Below, piece after piece: positions 10,581 through 20,111 of a stretch of DNA of 48,209 nucleotides; within the stretch, counting starts at the first letter, position 1, and every line of letters begins with the position of its first letter. The position numbers and the translations under genes are program-made. The DNA comes from an uncultured Bacteroidota bacterium (lineage in GTDB: Bacteria > Bacteroidota > Bacteroidia > Bacteroidales > VadinHA17). Where the stretch lies: assembly GCA_937864815.1 (NCBI GenBank), contig CALMJY010000086.1, forward strand, positions 1-48,209, written 5' to 3'. Below the pieces are notes generated by a model. That model had not been told where the DNA came from. It saw nothing but the letters and a program-made list of their open reading frames with translations, and searched no databases.

Positions 10581-10613
10581 TTTGAGATACTAATTAAAAA
10601 GTGATTATTTTTG
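10581..10613 (+). promoter_or_regulatory. Bacteroidetes-type promoter for gldB: TTTG-N21-TATTTTTG
   Basis: TTTG at 10581-10584, 21 nt, TATTTTTG at 10606-10613; ATG at 10635. Confidence 0.65.
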
Positions 10614-10634
10614 ACATTCTTATCATACCGGAAT

Positions 10635-11657
10635 ATGGGCAGAAATTTTATAACAGTATTATTTGTTTTTATTTATCTTATATTTTTAATATCTTGCAAA
10701 TCAAGCCATTATGATGTTGATATTTCGGATATTGATTCTGACATAAGGATAAAACGGCTTGAAATGGACATGTTTTCCATAAATCCCGGTGACATTCCTG
10801 CTGGAGTACCCGGACTTAAGGAGAAATATGGAAATTTTCTGCAGCTTTTCAGTTATGTCATTAATACGGGTAATGTTAATGACAGCTCATTCAGTGATTT
10901 ACTTGTTAGATTTTGCACAGACAGGCTAAACAATGAAGTATATGATTCAGTAATAAAGACCTTTCGTGATCTTTCAGAAACAGAAGAATTGATTAACAAA
11001 GCATTCAGGCACTATAAGTATTACTTTCCGGGAAAGAGCATCCCTTCGGTATACACTTGTATTTCAGGTTTCAATAACAGTATTATCACCGGCGATTCGG
11101 TGCTGGGAATAGGGATTGACCGCTATCTTGGTGCAGACTGTGAATACTATCCCAGACTGGGCATATACAAATATTTGTCTGACAGGATGACCCCTGCGAA
11201 TATTATTCCCGACTGTATTTATGGATGGGCTGCTTCGGAGTGGGATTATGTGCTTATCGGTTATGAAGCTGATAATGTACTTGCCGGCATGATTCATGAA
11301 GGCAAGCTGAAGTATTATCAGAAATGCATGCTGCCTGATGTGCCTGAGGATATTTTATTCGGATTCACATCTGACCAGATGAAATTCTGCAGAAATAATG
11401 AAGACCAGATGTGGCAGTATCTTCTTGAGCATGATCTGCTTTTTAAGACTGATCAGCTGATTATCAGAAAACTCACCGGTGAAGCACCTTTTACGACCTA
11501 TTTTACAAATGAATCCCCTGGCAGGGCATCGGTCTGGATAGGATTCAGAATCGTGGAATCATATATGATGAAAAATCCCGGTGTCACCCTCGAAAAGTTA
11601 ATGAAGGAAACCAATTTGCAGTCAATACTTGAAAACGCAAGATATTCACCTAAATAA
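10635..11657 (+). CDS. gldB: GldB-like lipoprotein
   Basis: ORF 10611-11657 with likely ATG at 10635 (MGRNFITVLFVFIYLIFLISCKSS lipobox); GldB-like sequence (DIDSDIRIKRLEMDMF, GIGIDRYLGADCEYY, IIPDCIYGWAASEW). Confidence 0.8.
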   Translation: MGRNFITVLFVFIYLIFLISCKSSHYDVDISDIDSDIRIKRLEMDMFSINPGDIPAGVPGLKEKYGNFLQLFSYVINTGNVNDSSFSDLLVRFCTDRLNNEVYDSVIKTFRDLSETEELINKAFRHYKYYFPGKSIPSVYTCISGFNNSIITGDSVLGIGIDRYLGADCEYYPRLGIYKYLSDRMTPANIIPDCIYGWAASEWDYVLIGYEADNVLAGMIHEGKLKYYQKCMLPDVPEDILFGFTSDQMKFCRNNEDQMWQYLLEHDLLFKTDQLIIRKLTGEAPFTTYFTNESPGRASVWIGFRIVESYMMKNPGVTLEKLMKETNLQSILENARYSPK

Positions 11658-11660
11658 AAA

Positions 11661-11676
11661 GGGGCTCTGAGGCCCC
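11661..11676. terminator. Bidirectional intrinsic terminator between convergent gldB and ferredoxin genes
   Basis: aaaaaGGGGCtctgagGCCCCtttt hairpin flanked by A-run and T-run. Confidence 0.8.
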
Positions 11677-11702
11677 TTTTCTTATTCTTTGTTGGAGGAG
11701 TG

Positions 11703-11870
11703 CTATACCGGATGAATAGCCTCTACTGGGCATACATCAGCACATGCACCACAATCAGTACATACATCCGGATCTATTTTATAGATATCACCCTCAGATA
11801 TTGCTTCAACAGGACATTCATCAATGCATGTTCCGCAAGCAGTACAGTCATCATTAATTTTGTAAGCCAT
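11703..11870 (-). CDS. 2[4Fe-4S] ferredoxin, 55 aa (not in the supplied ORF track)
   Basis: Reverse-strand translation MAYKINDDCTACGTCIDECPVEAISEGDIYKIDPDVCTDCGACADVCPVEAIHPV*; two CxxCxxCxxxCP clusters. Confidence 0.95.
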   Translation of the reverse strand: MAYKINDDCTACGTCIDECPVEAISEGDIYKIDPDVCTDCGACADVCPVEAIHPV

Positions 11871-11905
11871 TTTTATAATTTTTGATTATTAATTACAATA
11901 ATTGA

Positions 11906-11913
11906 CAAAATTA
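11906..11913 (-). promoter_or_regulatory. Putative -7 element TAATTTTG for the ferredoxin gene
   Basis: CAAAATTA on + strand, 35 bp upstream of ATG. Confidence 0.45.
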
Positions 11914-11953
11914 TCTTATTTTTTTAAAAAGAAAAAAAAACCTGATAATTATA

Positions 11954-13153
11954 TCATTCCGAGAGAAAATTTAATACCAGCCAGCTCATGTTGGCGACTC
12001 CTGTTCTGAGTCCTTCTTCATCAATGTCAAAATCAGGAGTATGCAGCTTCCTTAATTCCCCGTCAGATGTGGTTTTTCCCATTCCGGTCCTGAAATAGAG
12101 TGTCGGGGCAACTGATGAGTAAAATGAGAAATCATCGGAACTCATCCTGGTTTCAAACATTTTTACGTTTTCCTTTCCTAGCAACTCCTCCGAAAGTCTT
12201 ACTGCTTTATCTGTAAGGTATTCATTATTAATAAGTACAGGATATCCTTCTTCTATCCTTACCTCAATCCTTATACCATATTCAGAAGCTGTTTCCGCAG
12301 CAATATTTTTAAGTGAGGTTAATCCTTCAACCCTCCAGTTTTCATCAAATGTCCTGAAGGTACCTGCAATTTCAACTGTCTCAGGAATAACATTGGTAGC
12401 TCCGTAGCCGGTTATTTTCCCAATTCCAAGAACTGTGGGAATACCCCTGGCTGCAATCATTTCAGCCATTTTTTCCCGTAGCCTTACAACCAGCTTTGAG
12501 GCAATATATATCTGATCGGTGGTAAGGCCGGGAAGTGCAGCATGGCCTCCTTTGCCTGAGACTGTGATATAAATTTCATCGCATGATGCCATATAGCTAC
12601 CTGATCTGTAGCCTGTTTTTCCGCTTCCCAGCTCAGGCAGGTTATGGGTTGCAATTATTATATCAGGTTTTGGATTATTAAGTTCTCCCGATTCAATCAT
12701 AAGTTTGGCACCGCCCGGCGATTTCTCCTCTCCGGGCTGGAAAATCAATAACAGTGTTCCTCCAAACAGGCTGTTTATTGATTTCAGAAGTAGTGCGGTG
12801 CCCATGAGGATAGCCATGTGGGCATCATGTCCGCAGGCATGCATTTTACCTGGATGTAGACTTGTATAATCTGTATTATTCCTTTCCATGACCGGCAGTG
12901 CATCCATTTCTGCTCTTACGGCCACGACTTTTTTACCATTACCTTTACCTTTTATTTCTGCTATGAGTCCTGTCCCGGCAATTTTATCCCTGAATGGTAT
13001 ATTATTTTCACTCAGCCATTTACTTATGAAAGCAGATGTTTCAGTCTCTTCATATGAGAGTTCGGGATACCTGTGAAAATGTCTTCGAAGACTGATTACC
13101 TCTTTATGCAGATCATCCGCTTTGGAGAGTATGATTTCCTTTATTCCCGGCAT
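11954..13153 (-). CDS. M20 family metallopeptidase / N-acyl-amino-acid amidohydrolase
   Basis: LRRHFHRYPELSYEE, GKMHACGHDAHMAILMG, FQPGEEKSPGGAKLMI. Confidence 0.93.
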   Translation of the reverse strand: MPGIKEIILSKADDLHKEVISLRRHFHRYPELSYEETETSAFISKWLSENNIPFRDKIAGTGLIAEIKGKGNGKKVVAVRAEMDALPVMERNNTDYTSLHPGKMHACGHDAHMAILMGTALLLKSINSLFGGTLLLIFQPGEEKSPGGAKLMIESGELNNPKPDIIIATHNLPELGSGKTGYRSGSYMASCDEIYITVSGKGGHAALPGLTTDQIYIASKLVVRLREKMAEMIAARGIPTVLGIGKITGYGATNVIPETVEIAGTFRTFDENWRVEGLTSLKNIAAETASEYGIRIEVRIEEGYPVLINNEYLTDKAVRLSEELLGKENVKMFETRMSSDDFSFYSSVAPTLYFRTGMGKTTSDGELRKLHTPDFDIDEEGLRTGVANMSWLVLNFLSE

Positions 13154-13171
13154 TTATCCTGGGTGAATATG

Positions 13172-16100
13172 TTAGAAGTCGAGACTGAACGAAAGATAGA
13201 ATATTCTTGGAAGGACATAATTGTTCTCTATACCCCAGGCCCAGTCAGCTCTCACAAAATAGCCCATTATCTGAGCCCTGGCACCGGCTCCGAAGCCTGC
13301 AACAACGGGTGAACGGTTTGAATCGAGTGTAACTTTGACAGGTCCGTTGGTAATTACATCCCGGTCATAGCCATTGTCGCTATCCCAGGGAGATATCCCT
13401 GTCCATGCCGATCCAATGTCCCCGAATCCAACTACCTGTATACTGTTCAGGAAATTGGAACGAAGAGGATGACCTACAAGGTATCTTACTACAGGCCATC
13501 TGATTTCACTGTTTATAAGGGCAAAGTTATTTCCGTTACGTACATTCTGCCTGAATCCTCTCATATTTGTGGCCAGTGCCTGAAAACTGTAATTCTGTCC
13601 GGGTGTGACAGGTGTGGCATTGTTAAACATCGGAGTATTATTAAACAGGTAACCCATCCAGTTGTCAACACCTCCAAGGTAATATAACAGTTTCGTAGGT
13701 CCGAATGATGAACTGGCAGCAAACCTGTTTGCCCAGATTAACTCTCTGTGTATGCGGGTGTACTTCCTGAAATCTATACCAAGAACCACCATATCGGATT
13801 TTCCCCTGTTGAGCTGCTTATGATATTCAGCAAATACTTTGGTCCTGGTACCATAGTAAATATTTATGGCTCTTTTCCTTGTATTGTCATAGATGGCTTC
13901 ACCTTTAAGACTGCCCCAGTGCTGGTAGATGTTCTCATAACTGAGTGTAACAACATCTGTTGACATGAAGACATGCCTGTCATTTCTGTAGGCAATGGTT
14001 CCTTTCAGGGCCAGGACAGGAGTGATTGGCTTGGAATAAGAAAGATAAAGGTTATGTGAATGCGTCTTAAAGAGAGAAGTATCATTATAACTGAAAAAAG
14101 CCTGCCTGTGGAAAATAAGCTGTTTATCAAACTTGCCCTTGAGATTTTCAACACTGAGCAGGTATTCGTTGCTGTCAAAATCACCAGCGAGTCTGAATCC
14201 TCCAGTAACCCTGTAATTTTCAAAGAGATCAACAGTTCCAAACCTTGTAAGAATGTTGAATCCGGGGTTATAGTACGGGGCACCTCCGCTGTAGACCTGG
14301 TAAGAGTTATTCAGGAAGCTGAAGTCGATCTGTCCCACGATATAGTTGTTATAGAAAGAGGTCTCATAGATCCTTATCAATGGGAATTCGAGTTCTGCAG
14401 TATCCAGATCGATATCCATATAGTCTTTTCTCCAGAGCTGCTCATAATAGTTTTCTTTCTCTTTCTCAAAAATGTAATGGGCTATGTTAATCGGTTCATT
14501 CTGCTCATAATACTCATAGATAGGTTTTGTAAGTGTATCTCTTCTCTTTCTGTCCTCAATAATCAGACGCTGCCTTAGTTGCTCTATGCTGTCAGCTTTA
14601 TGGAGAAGAGTGGTTTTCTCGTTTCTGTATTGTGTTTTGAGGATTTCGCTTTCCGGTACTTTGGTCTGGTCACTGAAATTACCCTTCCGGAGCTTGAAGT
14701 TTCTCTTATTAAAAAGAACCTCACTGAAAACACCCGGTCCGTTGGCTACTGACTGGTTCAGAATATTACGGTCATAATTGGACACAGGAACAGACTCTAT
14801 ATAAAACCTGTAGTGAGTTGTGGTATCAATATAACTTATAGTACTGTCGAAGTTAGCCACATAACGGTTGAAGATTCCATTCTGATCGCCAAGGTAGGTT
14901 AACTTATTCTTCGAAATACCAACTGGCTGAAACCTGTCAGTGTACTTCCCTTCAGAAAGCCTCACCAGATAATTGTTCCTTTTGTTCAGATTATAGGTGA
15001 AGAGATCAAATGTGGTAGCGAGGTCTTCAAAAGGACTCCCTGTATTGGTTAAAGTATCTGATATGCGGTTTGATGAAAAGATTATCTCACCCGGCGAGTC
15101 TTTCAGGAAAGACGGGTGAAGATCGTCAGCAATATCCCTCGTAATCTGTTCATTGGTCCCTGATGCGATTGTGTGAATATAGAGGTCGGTATTGCCATCC
15201 TTTACAGCCGACATTACGAGTCTGGTTCCCTCGGGTGAATATGAGAAATCGAGAATCTTGTCAAAATACAGAAGGTTCCTTGTTTCCAGCTTTTTTTCAT
15301 TTAACCTGTAAAAATACATCAGCAGGTCGGCCTTCTCCTCATTAATAAATGTAAGAATTCTACCGTTGGGATGCCAGGCCATCACCGGGTACGTATCGTC
15401 GGTAAACTGCTCAAATTTAGGTTCCTTCCTGAAAATAATCTTCTGCTTTCCTGTAGCATTGTCATAAAGCCATATTCGTTTCCTTCCCCAGTCATTTGTT
15501 ATATAGGCTATATATTCCCCTCCAGGACTTACCTTCACCTGCTGGAAAATCTGCTCTTTTCTTGATTTCCTTATCAGGTTCCCATCTTCACCCGGATTAC
15601 CTTTATCTCCGGAATACATATCCAGGTAATATTTTTTCCATTCAATGAGCAGTTCTTTAAGGTCTTTCCCGATAACATACTGAAAACCATCGTCAATGTT
15701 TTTATAAATCTTTGTCAGATACAGAATATTTGGAATCAGGGCATCGCCATATTCATTTCCGATGAATCTCCAGAATGACATACCGGCATCAATGGCGTCA
15801 TCATATTCCAGATGATTGATGTTCCTGTATTTGCCAGATTTAAGGCCATCCTTTATCCTGTTTTCTGCTTCGTAATCCCAGTTATGCGATGAGTATTTTA
15901 TAAGTCCCTTTATATACCAGTCAGGCATATTAATTACCTGCGAACTTGAAACCCTGTCCCTGGTTTCAGCATTATAAAGCATCTCGTTTATTATAACTTC
16001 AGCTATTGAAGCAGCAATCTGGTTCTGATAGGCGACATGATCGTTTTCATAATAGAGCATGACCTTATTCTTGATGATTCTGCTGAAACCCCCAATATTG

Positions 16101-16447
16101 TAAGACTCCTCATCAAATGTTACAAGACCAATATTTGTTTGTTTATATTCTGCACTCTTGTTGTAGATGATGAAAATCATTCTCTTCTCAAGTGAATAAT
16201 CAAAATAATCCTCAATCTCCTTCAGTTTTTTTGTGGCATAATCTGCAGTGAACTGTGCCAGGTCGCGACCAAATTCATTGAAGTAACAGTCGAAATAATC
16301 AAATCTGTAAAACTGCCAGTAGTAATCGTAATACTGTACTTTGTTCTTGCCAAAAGTCATCTGATGACCATTATAGAATTGCCCCCTTGCATTGACATAA
16401 AGCAAGCACGCCACGATCACAATTGTCAGTTTTCTGAGGTTAGCCAT
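13172..16447 (-). CDS. TolB-propeller (PD40) protein with N-terminal peptidase-MA-like region and C-terminal Omp85-like barrel
   Basis: 1091 aa; N-term NMPDWYIKGLIKYSSHNWD; PD40-type repeats (VSPGGEYIAYITNDWGRKRIWLYD, YSPEGTRLVMSAVKDGNTDLYI); C-term MRGFRQNVRNGNNFALINSEIRWPV and GFGDIGSAWTG barrel-like motifs; C-terminal Phe. Confidence 0.75.
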   Translation of the reverse strand: MANLRKLTIVIVACLLYVNARGQFYNGHQMTFGKNKVQYYDYYWQFYRFDYFDCYFNEFGRDLAQFTADYATKKLKEIEDYFDYSLEKRMIFIIYNKSAEYKQTNIGLVTFDEESYNIGGFSRIIKNKVMLYYENDHVAYQNQIAASIAEVIINEMLYNAETRDRVSSSQVINMPDWYIKGLIKYSSHNWDYEAENRIKDGLKSGKYRNINHLEYDDAIDAGMSFWRFIGNEYGDALIPNILYLTKIYKNIDDGFQYVIGKDLKELLIEWKKYYLDMYSGDKGNPGEDGNLIRKSRKEQIFQQVKVSPGGEYIAYITNDWGRKRIWLYDNATGKQKIIFRKEPKFEQFTDDTYPVMAWHPNGRILTFINEEKADLLMYFYRLNEKKLETRNLLYFDKILDFSYSPEGTRLVMSAVKDGNTDLYIHTIASGTNEQITRDIADDLHPSFLKDSPGEIIFSSNRISDTLTNTGSPFEDLATTFDLFTYNLNKRNNYLVRLSEGKYTDRFQPVGISKNKLTYLGDQNGIFNRYVANFDSTISYIDTTTHYRFYIESVPVSNYDRNILNQSVANGPGVFSEVLFNKRNFKLRKGNFSDQTKVPESEILKTQYRNEKTTLLHKADSIEQLRQRLIIEDRKRRDTLTKPIYEYYEQNEPINIAHYIFEKEKENYYEQLWRKDYMDIDLDTAELEFPLIRIYETSFYNNYIVGQIDFSFLNNSYQVYSGGAPYYNPGFNILTRFGTVDLFENYRVTGGFRLAGDFDSNEYLLSVENLKGKFDKQLIFHRQAFFSYNDTSLFKTHSHNLYLSYSKPITPVLALKGTIAYRNDRHVFMSTDVVTLSYENIYQHWGSLKGEAIYDNTRKRAINIYYGTRTKVFAEYHKQLNRGKSDMVVLGIDFRKYTRIHRELIWANRFAASSSFGPTKLLYYLGGVDNWMGYLFNNTPMFNNATPVTPGQNYSFQALATNMRGFRQNVRNGNNFALINSEIRWPVVRYLVGHPLRSNFLNSIQVVGFGDIGSAWTGISPWDSDNGYDRDVITNGPVKVTLDSNRSPVVAGFGAGARAQIMGYFVRADWAWGIENNYVLPRIFYLSFSLDF

Positions 16448-16682
16448 ATGCAGGTTTCTTATCAGATCCGGATCATTTCAGCATCAAATTTTGTTCCAAA
16501 AGAACCGGTCCGGTCAGCAAAACTAATGATTATCTAATTCTAAACAGAATAAATTGATCAAAGTTTATTTTTTTGATGATTTTCCTTGATTTTTTTTGTT
16601 TCGGCCTGTTTTTTGATAATCTGTAATGCAACTATTATGGCAAAGAATTTGTTTATTAATAACATCAGACGTATAAAATTTG

Positions 16683-16690
16683 TAATTTTG
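16683..16690 (+). promoter_or_regulatory. Putative -7 element TAATTTTG for the DUF1573 gene
   Basis: TAATTTTG 36 bp upstream of ATG 16727. Confidence 0.45.
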
Positions 16691-16726
16691 CACAACTTTA
16701 TCAGGAAAATAAAATATAGTAAGTAT

Positions 16727-17830
16727 ATGAAAAGGTTGTTTTTAATATTTGTTGCGGTAACTCTGGGTTACACACTGAATGCTCAGCAGTCTCAGGCAAA
16801 AATGCAATTGCTTGAAACAGAACATGATTTTGGAAAATTCAAGGAGGAAGCAGGAAGGCAGACTTACGATTTTATTGTGACCAATGAAGGAAAGGATCCT
16901 CTTGTTATACAGAATATAGTTGCTTCATGCGGCTGTACCACTCCTGAGTGGACACGGTCGCCGATACCTGCAGGAGGCAAGGGCAAGATAACTGCAATTT
17001 ATGATCCCAAAGACAGGCCCGGACCGTTTAACAAAACCCTTTCGGTATATTCCAATTCAAAGCCCGAAGTGGTTGTTCTGACAATTAAAGGTGAAGTTAC
17101 TCCACGTGAAAAAACAGTCGAGGATTTATTTACATTCCCGGTTGGTGCTGTAAGATTTGAAAGTAATCATATGGCATTTACAAATATTAAGAAGACAGAG
17201 AAGAAGATAAGGGTGATGCAGATGGTTAACACATCTGATAAGGATGCAAAGGTGGAATTTATTAATCTTCCTCCTCATCTTGTTGTAAAAGCCACTCCGT
17301 CCACTCTTAAACCCGGTGAGAAAGGTATGATAGAAGGTACTTTTGATGCCACTAAAAATACTGGTTGGGGAAATGTAAGCGATATGATAAAAGTCAAAAT
17401 CAACGATGTTGTCCTTGAGAATGTCTACTATTACGTTTCTGCCAACCTTGTAGAGGATTTCTCTTCACTTTCAAAGGAGGAAATGCTCAATGCTCCAGTA
17501 TTCAGGATCTCATCTAATACCTACGACCTTGGCAAAATTAAGGGATCGACACAGAATGAGGTAGAATTCAAGTTTAAAAACGAGGGCAAGAGAGACCTGG
17601 TAATAAGGCACATCCGTTCAACATGCGGCTGTACAGCTATTCAGCAGGGGAATCAGGGTGTAGGTATTAAACCGGGTGAATCGAGTTCAATCAAGGCTAC
17701 ATTCAATTCAGGCGGATATACCGGGAAGGTCACAAAGGCTGTTTATGTATATACTAATGATCCAAAAAATTCAGAGATAGTCCTTATGATAAATGCTGAG
17801 GTTGAACAGCAGCCTGCGGCAGCAAAGTAA
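16727..17830 (+). CDS. Secreted DUF1573-domain protein (two CGCT-motif repeats)
   Basis: Likely ATG at 16727 (MKRLFLIFVAVTLGYTLNAQ) inside ORF 16586-17830; TEHDFGKFKEEAGRQTYDFIVTNEGKDPLVIQNIVASCGCTTPEW and YDLGKIKGSTQNEVEFKFKNEGKRDLVIRHIRSTCGCTA. Confidence 0.9.
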   Translation: MKRLFLIFVAVTLGYTLNAQQSQAKMQLLETEHDFGKFKEEAGRQTYDFIVTNEGKDPLVIQNIVASCGCTTPEWTRSPIPAGGKGKITAIYDPKDRPGPFNKTLSVYSNSKPEVVVLTIKGEVTPREKTVEDLFTFPVGAVRFESNHMAFTNIKKTEKKIRVMQMVNTSDKDAKVEFINLPPHLVVKATPSTLKPGEKGMIEGTFDATKNTGWGNVSDMIKVKINDVVLENVYYYVSANLVEDFSSLSKEEMLNAPVFRISSNTYDLGKIKGSTQNEVEFKFKNEGKRDLVIRHIRSTCGCTAIQQGNQGVGIKPGESSSIKATFNSGGYTGKVTKAVYVYTNDPKNSEIVLMINAEVEQQPAAAK

Positions 17831-17834
17831 TCTG

Positions 17835-18938
17835 ATGGATAAGGAGAAAGAGAGAGGAACTAAAAGTTCACTGATTGTGCAGGAGGGTGTGAGCCAGCCC
17901 CCCAGTATAAACCCTGACATTCTCCGGAAAACAGCTGGCAGAAAGAAAAGAAAATATTCGACTGATGAGTATGTTGACGGGATAACCTCAGGTAACAGAA
18001 CTATCCTTAGTCAGGCCATAACTCTGATTGAGAGTTCACTTCCCCAGCATCATGAAGAGGCACAGGCAATAATTGAACGATGCCTTTCCCATGGCTCACA
18101 ATCACTGAGAATAGGAATAACAGGTGTTCCGGGGGCAGGTAAAAGTACATTCATAGAAACTTTTGGTCTGTTCCTGACAGGGAAGGGGAGAAAGCTGGCT
18201 GTGCTTGCAGTTGATCCCAGCAGCTCAAAAACAAGGGGCAGCATCCTTGGCGACAAGACCAGGATGGAACAGCTCAGTATTCATCCTGATGCATACATCA
18301 GACCTTCCCCGTCGGCAGGAACACTCGGAGGTGTGGCAAGGAAGACACGTGAGACAATTATTCTCTGTGAAGCAGCAGGATTTGACACAATACTTGTTGA
18401 GACAGTAGGAGTAGGGCAGTCAGAAACTGCAGTACATTCCATGGTTGATATTTTCCTGCTTCTGATGCTTGCCGGTGCAGGTGATGAACTTCAGGGAATT
18501 AAACGTGGTATTATGGAGATGGCTGACATAATTGCCATAACAAAAGCTGATGGTGACAACAAAATATTTGCAGAGGGGGCAAAAGGATTATATGAGAATG
18601 CATTGCACCTTTTTCCTCCGGGACCTTCAGGATGGAAACCTAAAGTGCTCACATGTTCTGCTCTGAAAAATACCGGAATAGAAGAATTATGGGAGGTAAT
18701 AAATGCTTATTATTTATTCACAAAGAAGTCGGGGTTTTTTGATGAGTTCAGGAAACAACAGGCAGTTATCAGGATGCACGATGCTATTTCCGATTATCTC
18801 CATAATAATTTCTATAGCGACAAAGAAATAAAAAACCTGAGGCCGGAACTTGAAAAAAAACTCTATGAAGGAAGAATAACATCGTATAAAGCTGCTAAAA
18901 TTCTGATTGACAAGTATTGCAACGGAAAAGGGTGTTGA
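17835..18938 (+). CDS. meaB: Methylmalonyl-CoA mutase-associated GTPase MeaB (ArgK family)
   Basis: GITGVPGAGKSTFIE P-loop, LAVDPSSSKTRGSILGDKTRM, ETVGVGQSE, ITKADGDN; ATG at 17835. Confidence 0.92.
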   Translation: MDKEKERGTKSSLIVQEGVSQPPSINPDILRKTAGRKKRKYSTDEYVDGITSGNRTILSQAITLIESSLPQHHEEAQAIIERCLSHGSQSLRIGITGVPGAGKSTFIETFGLFLTGKGRKLAVLAVDPSSSKTRGSILGDKTRMEQLSIHPDAYIRPSPSAGTLGGVARKTRETIILCEAAGFDTILVETVGVGQSETAVHSMVDIFLLLMLAGAGDELQGIKRGIMEMADIIAITKADGDNKIFAEGAKGLYENALHLFPPGPSGWKPKVLTCSALKNTGIEELWEVINAYYLFTKKSGFFDEFRKQQAVIRMHDAISDYLHNNFYSDKEIKNLRPELEKKLYEGRITSYKAAKILIDKYCNGKGC

Positions 18939-18946
18939 ATTTTATT

Positions 18947-18954
18947 TATATTTG
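18947..18954 (+). promoter_or_regulatory. Putative -7 element TATATTTG for the TlpA-like gene
   Basis: TATATTTG 48 bp upstream of ATG 19003. Confidence 0.45.
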
Positions 18955-19002
18955 CACGAAATTTTAAGTTTTAATCATTTTTATATTCAAAGCGACAAGA
19001 AA

Positions 19003-20106
19003 ATGAAAAAGAGTATCTATTTATTTGCCATGCTTATTATTATGGCTGCCTGTTCATCCGAAAAACAGTATGTTGTTAAAGGTAAGATTGAAGGTTCTGA
19101 CAGTATAACATTCTTCCTCCAGAAAAGAGAAGCCGGTAAAACAATTACCCTGGACTCCGCTGTTTCAAAAAATGGAAACTTTACCATTAAGGGTGGAGCT
19201 GTTGATTATCCTCAGCTTGTTCAGCTTGTTGCCGGTGATACCAGGAAACGAACATCTTTTTATCTTGAGAATTCTGTAATTACTGTTGAGGGATCACTTG
19301 ATTCACTTTTCAAAGCAGAGGTAACAGGTTCAAAAACTCATGATGAGTATAAGTCATTTGTTGATTCTAACAAACCTCTCAGCGATATATATTCAGCTAT
19401 TTACAGTCAGTACCAGCAGGCTACACAGTCAGGAAATACTGCACTCCTTGCCGAAATTGAAAATAGAGCTGACTCGGTTCAGAATGAAATGCTTAAGAAT
19501 CAGAAGAATTTTGTGCTCAATAATCCTGCATCATATGTTACTCCTTCAATACTCGGAAGCATAAGCTATGATATGGAAGGCGATGAACTTGAGTCAATAA
19601 TCAGCAAGCTCGATACTACAATTGCTGCGCTGCCCACAATTGTTGCTCTTAAGGAAAGAGTGGTGCAGATGAAAGCTGTAGCAATAGGTCAGAAAGCCCC
19701 TGATTTTACAATGAATGATGTTGACGGAAATCCGGTTTCACTCTCGTCAAAAATAGGATCAAAGCTTCTTCTAATAGACTTCTGGGCAGCATGGTGCGGT
19801 CCCTGCCGCAAGGAGAACCCAAATCTTGTAAAAGTATATAACGAATTCAGTAAGAAAGGATTCGATGTATTTGGGGTCTCTCTTGATCAGAAAAAGGAAG
19901 ACTGGGTAAAAGCTATCGCTGATGACAAGCTTACATGGACACATGTATCAGATCTTCAGTACTGGAGCAATGCCGCTGCAAAAACATATGCAGTAAGCGC
20001 TATACCTGCCAGCTTCCTTCTCGATGAGACGGGAACTATCATTGCAAAGAATCTCCGCGGAGAAGATCTTTACAACAAGGTAAAAGAGGTACTGGAAGCA
20101 AAGTAG
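19003..20106 (+). CDS. TlpA-family thiol-disulfide lipoprotein with DUF4369-like N-terminus
   Basis: ATG at 19003 (MKKSIYLFAMLIIMAACSSE, lipobox); IDFWAAWCGPCRKENPNLVKVYNEF thioredoxin active site. Confidence 0.9.
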   Translation: MKKSIYLFAMLIIMAACSSEKQYVVKGKIEGSDSITFFLQKREAGKTITLDSAVSKNGNFTIKGGAVDYPQLVQLVAGDTRKRTSFYLENSVITVEGSLDSLFKAEVTGSKTHDEYKSFVDSNKPLSDIYSAIYSQYQQATQSGNTALLAEIENRADSVQNEMLKNQKNFVLNNPASYVTPSILGSISYDMEGDELESIISKLDTTIAALPTIVALKERVVQMKAVAIGQKAPDFTMNDVDGNPVSLSSKIGSKLLLIDFWAAWCGPCRKENPNLVKVYNEFSKKGFDVFGVSLDQKKEDWVKAIADDKLTWTHVSDLQYWSNAAAKTYAVSAIPASFLLDETGTIIAKNLRGEDLYNKVKEVLEAK

Positions 20107-20111
20107 AATTA

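Noticed and set aside
11661-11676. GGGGC/GCCCC hairpin as a regulatory RNA
   Set aside because: Short stem with flanking A and T runs between convergent genes fits an ordinary bidirectional terminator.
11700-11885. 61-aa + strand ORF
   Set aside because: Antisense to the clear ferredoxin gene.
14060-14578. 172-aa + strand ORF
   Set aside because: Fully antisense to the well-supported 1091-aa gene, with no recognisable motif; shadow ORF.
17835-18938. meaB without neighbouring methylmalonyl-CoA mutase genes as evidence of a new role
   Set aside because: The mutase genes may be elsewhere in the genome; this cannot be judged from the window.
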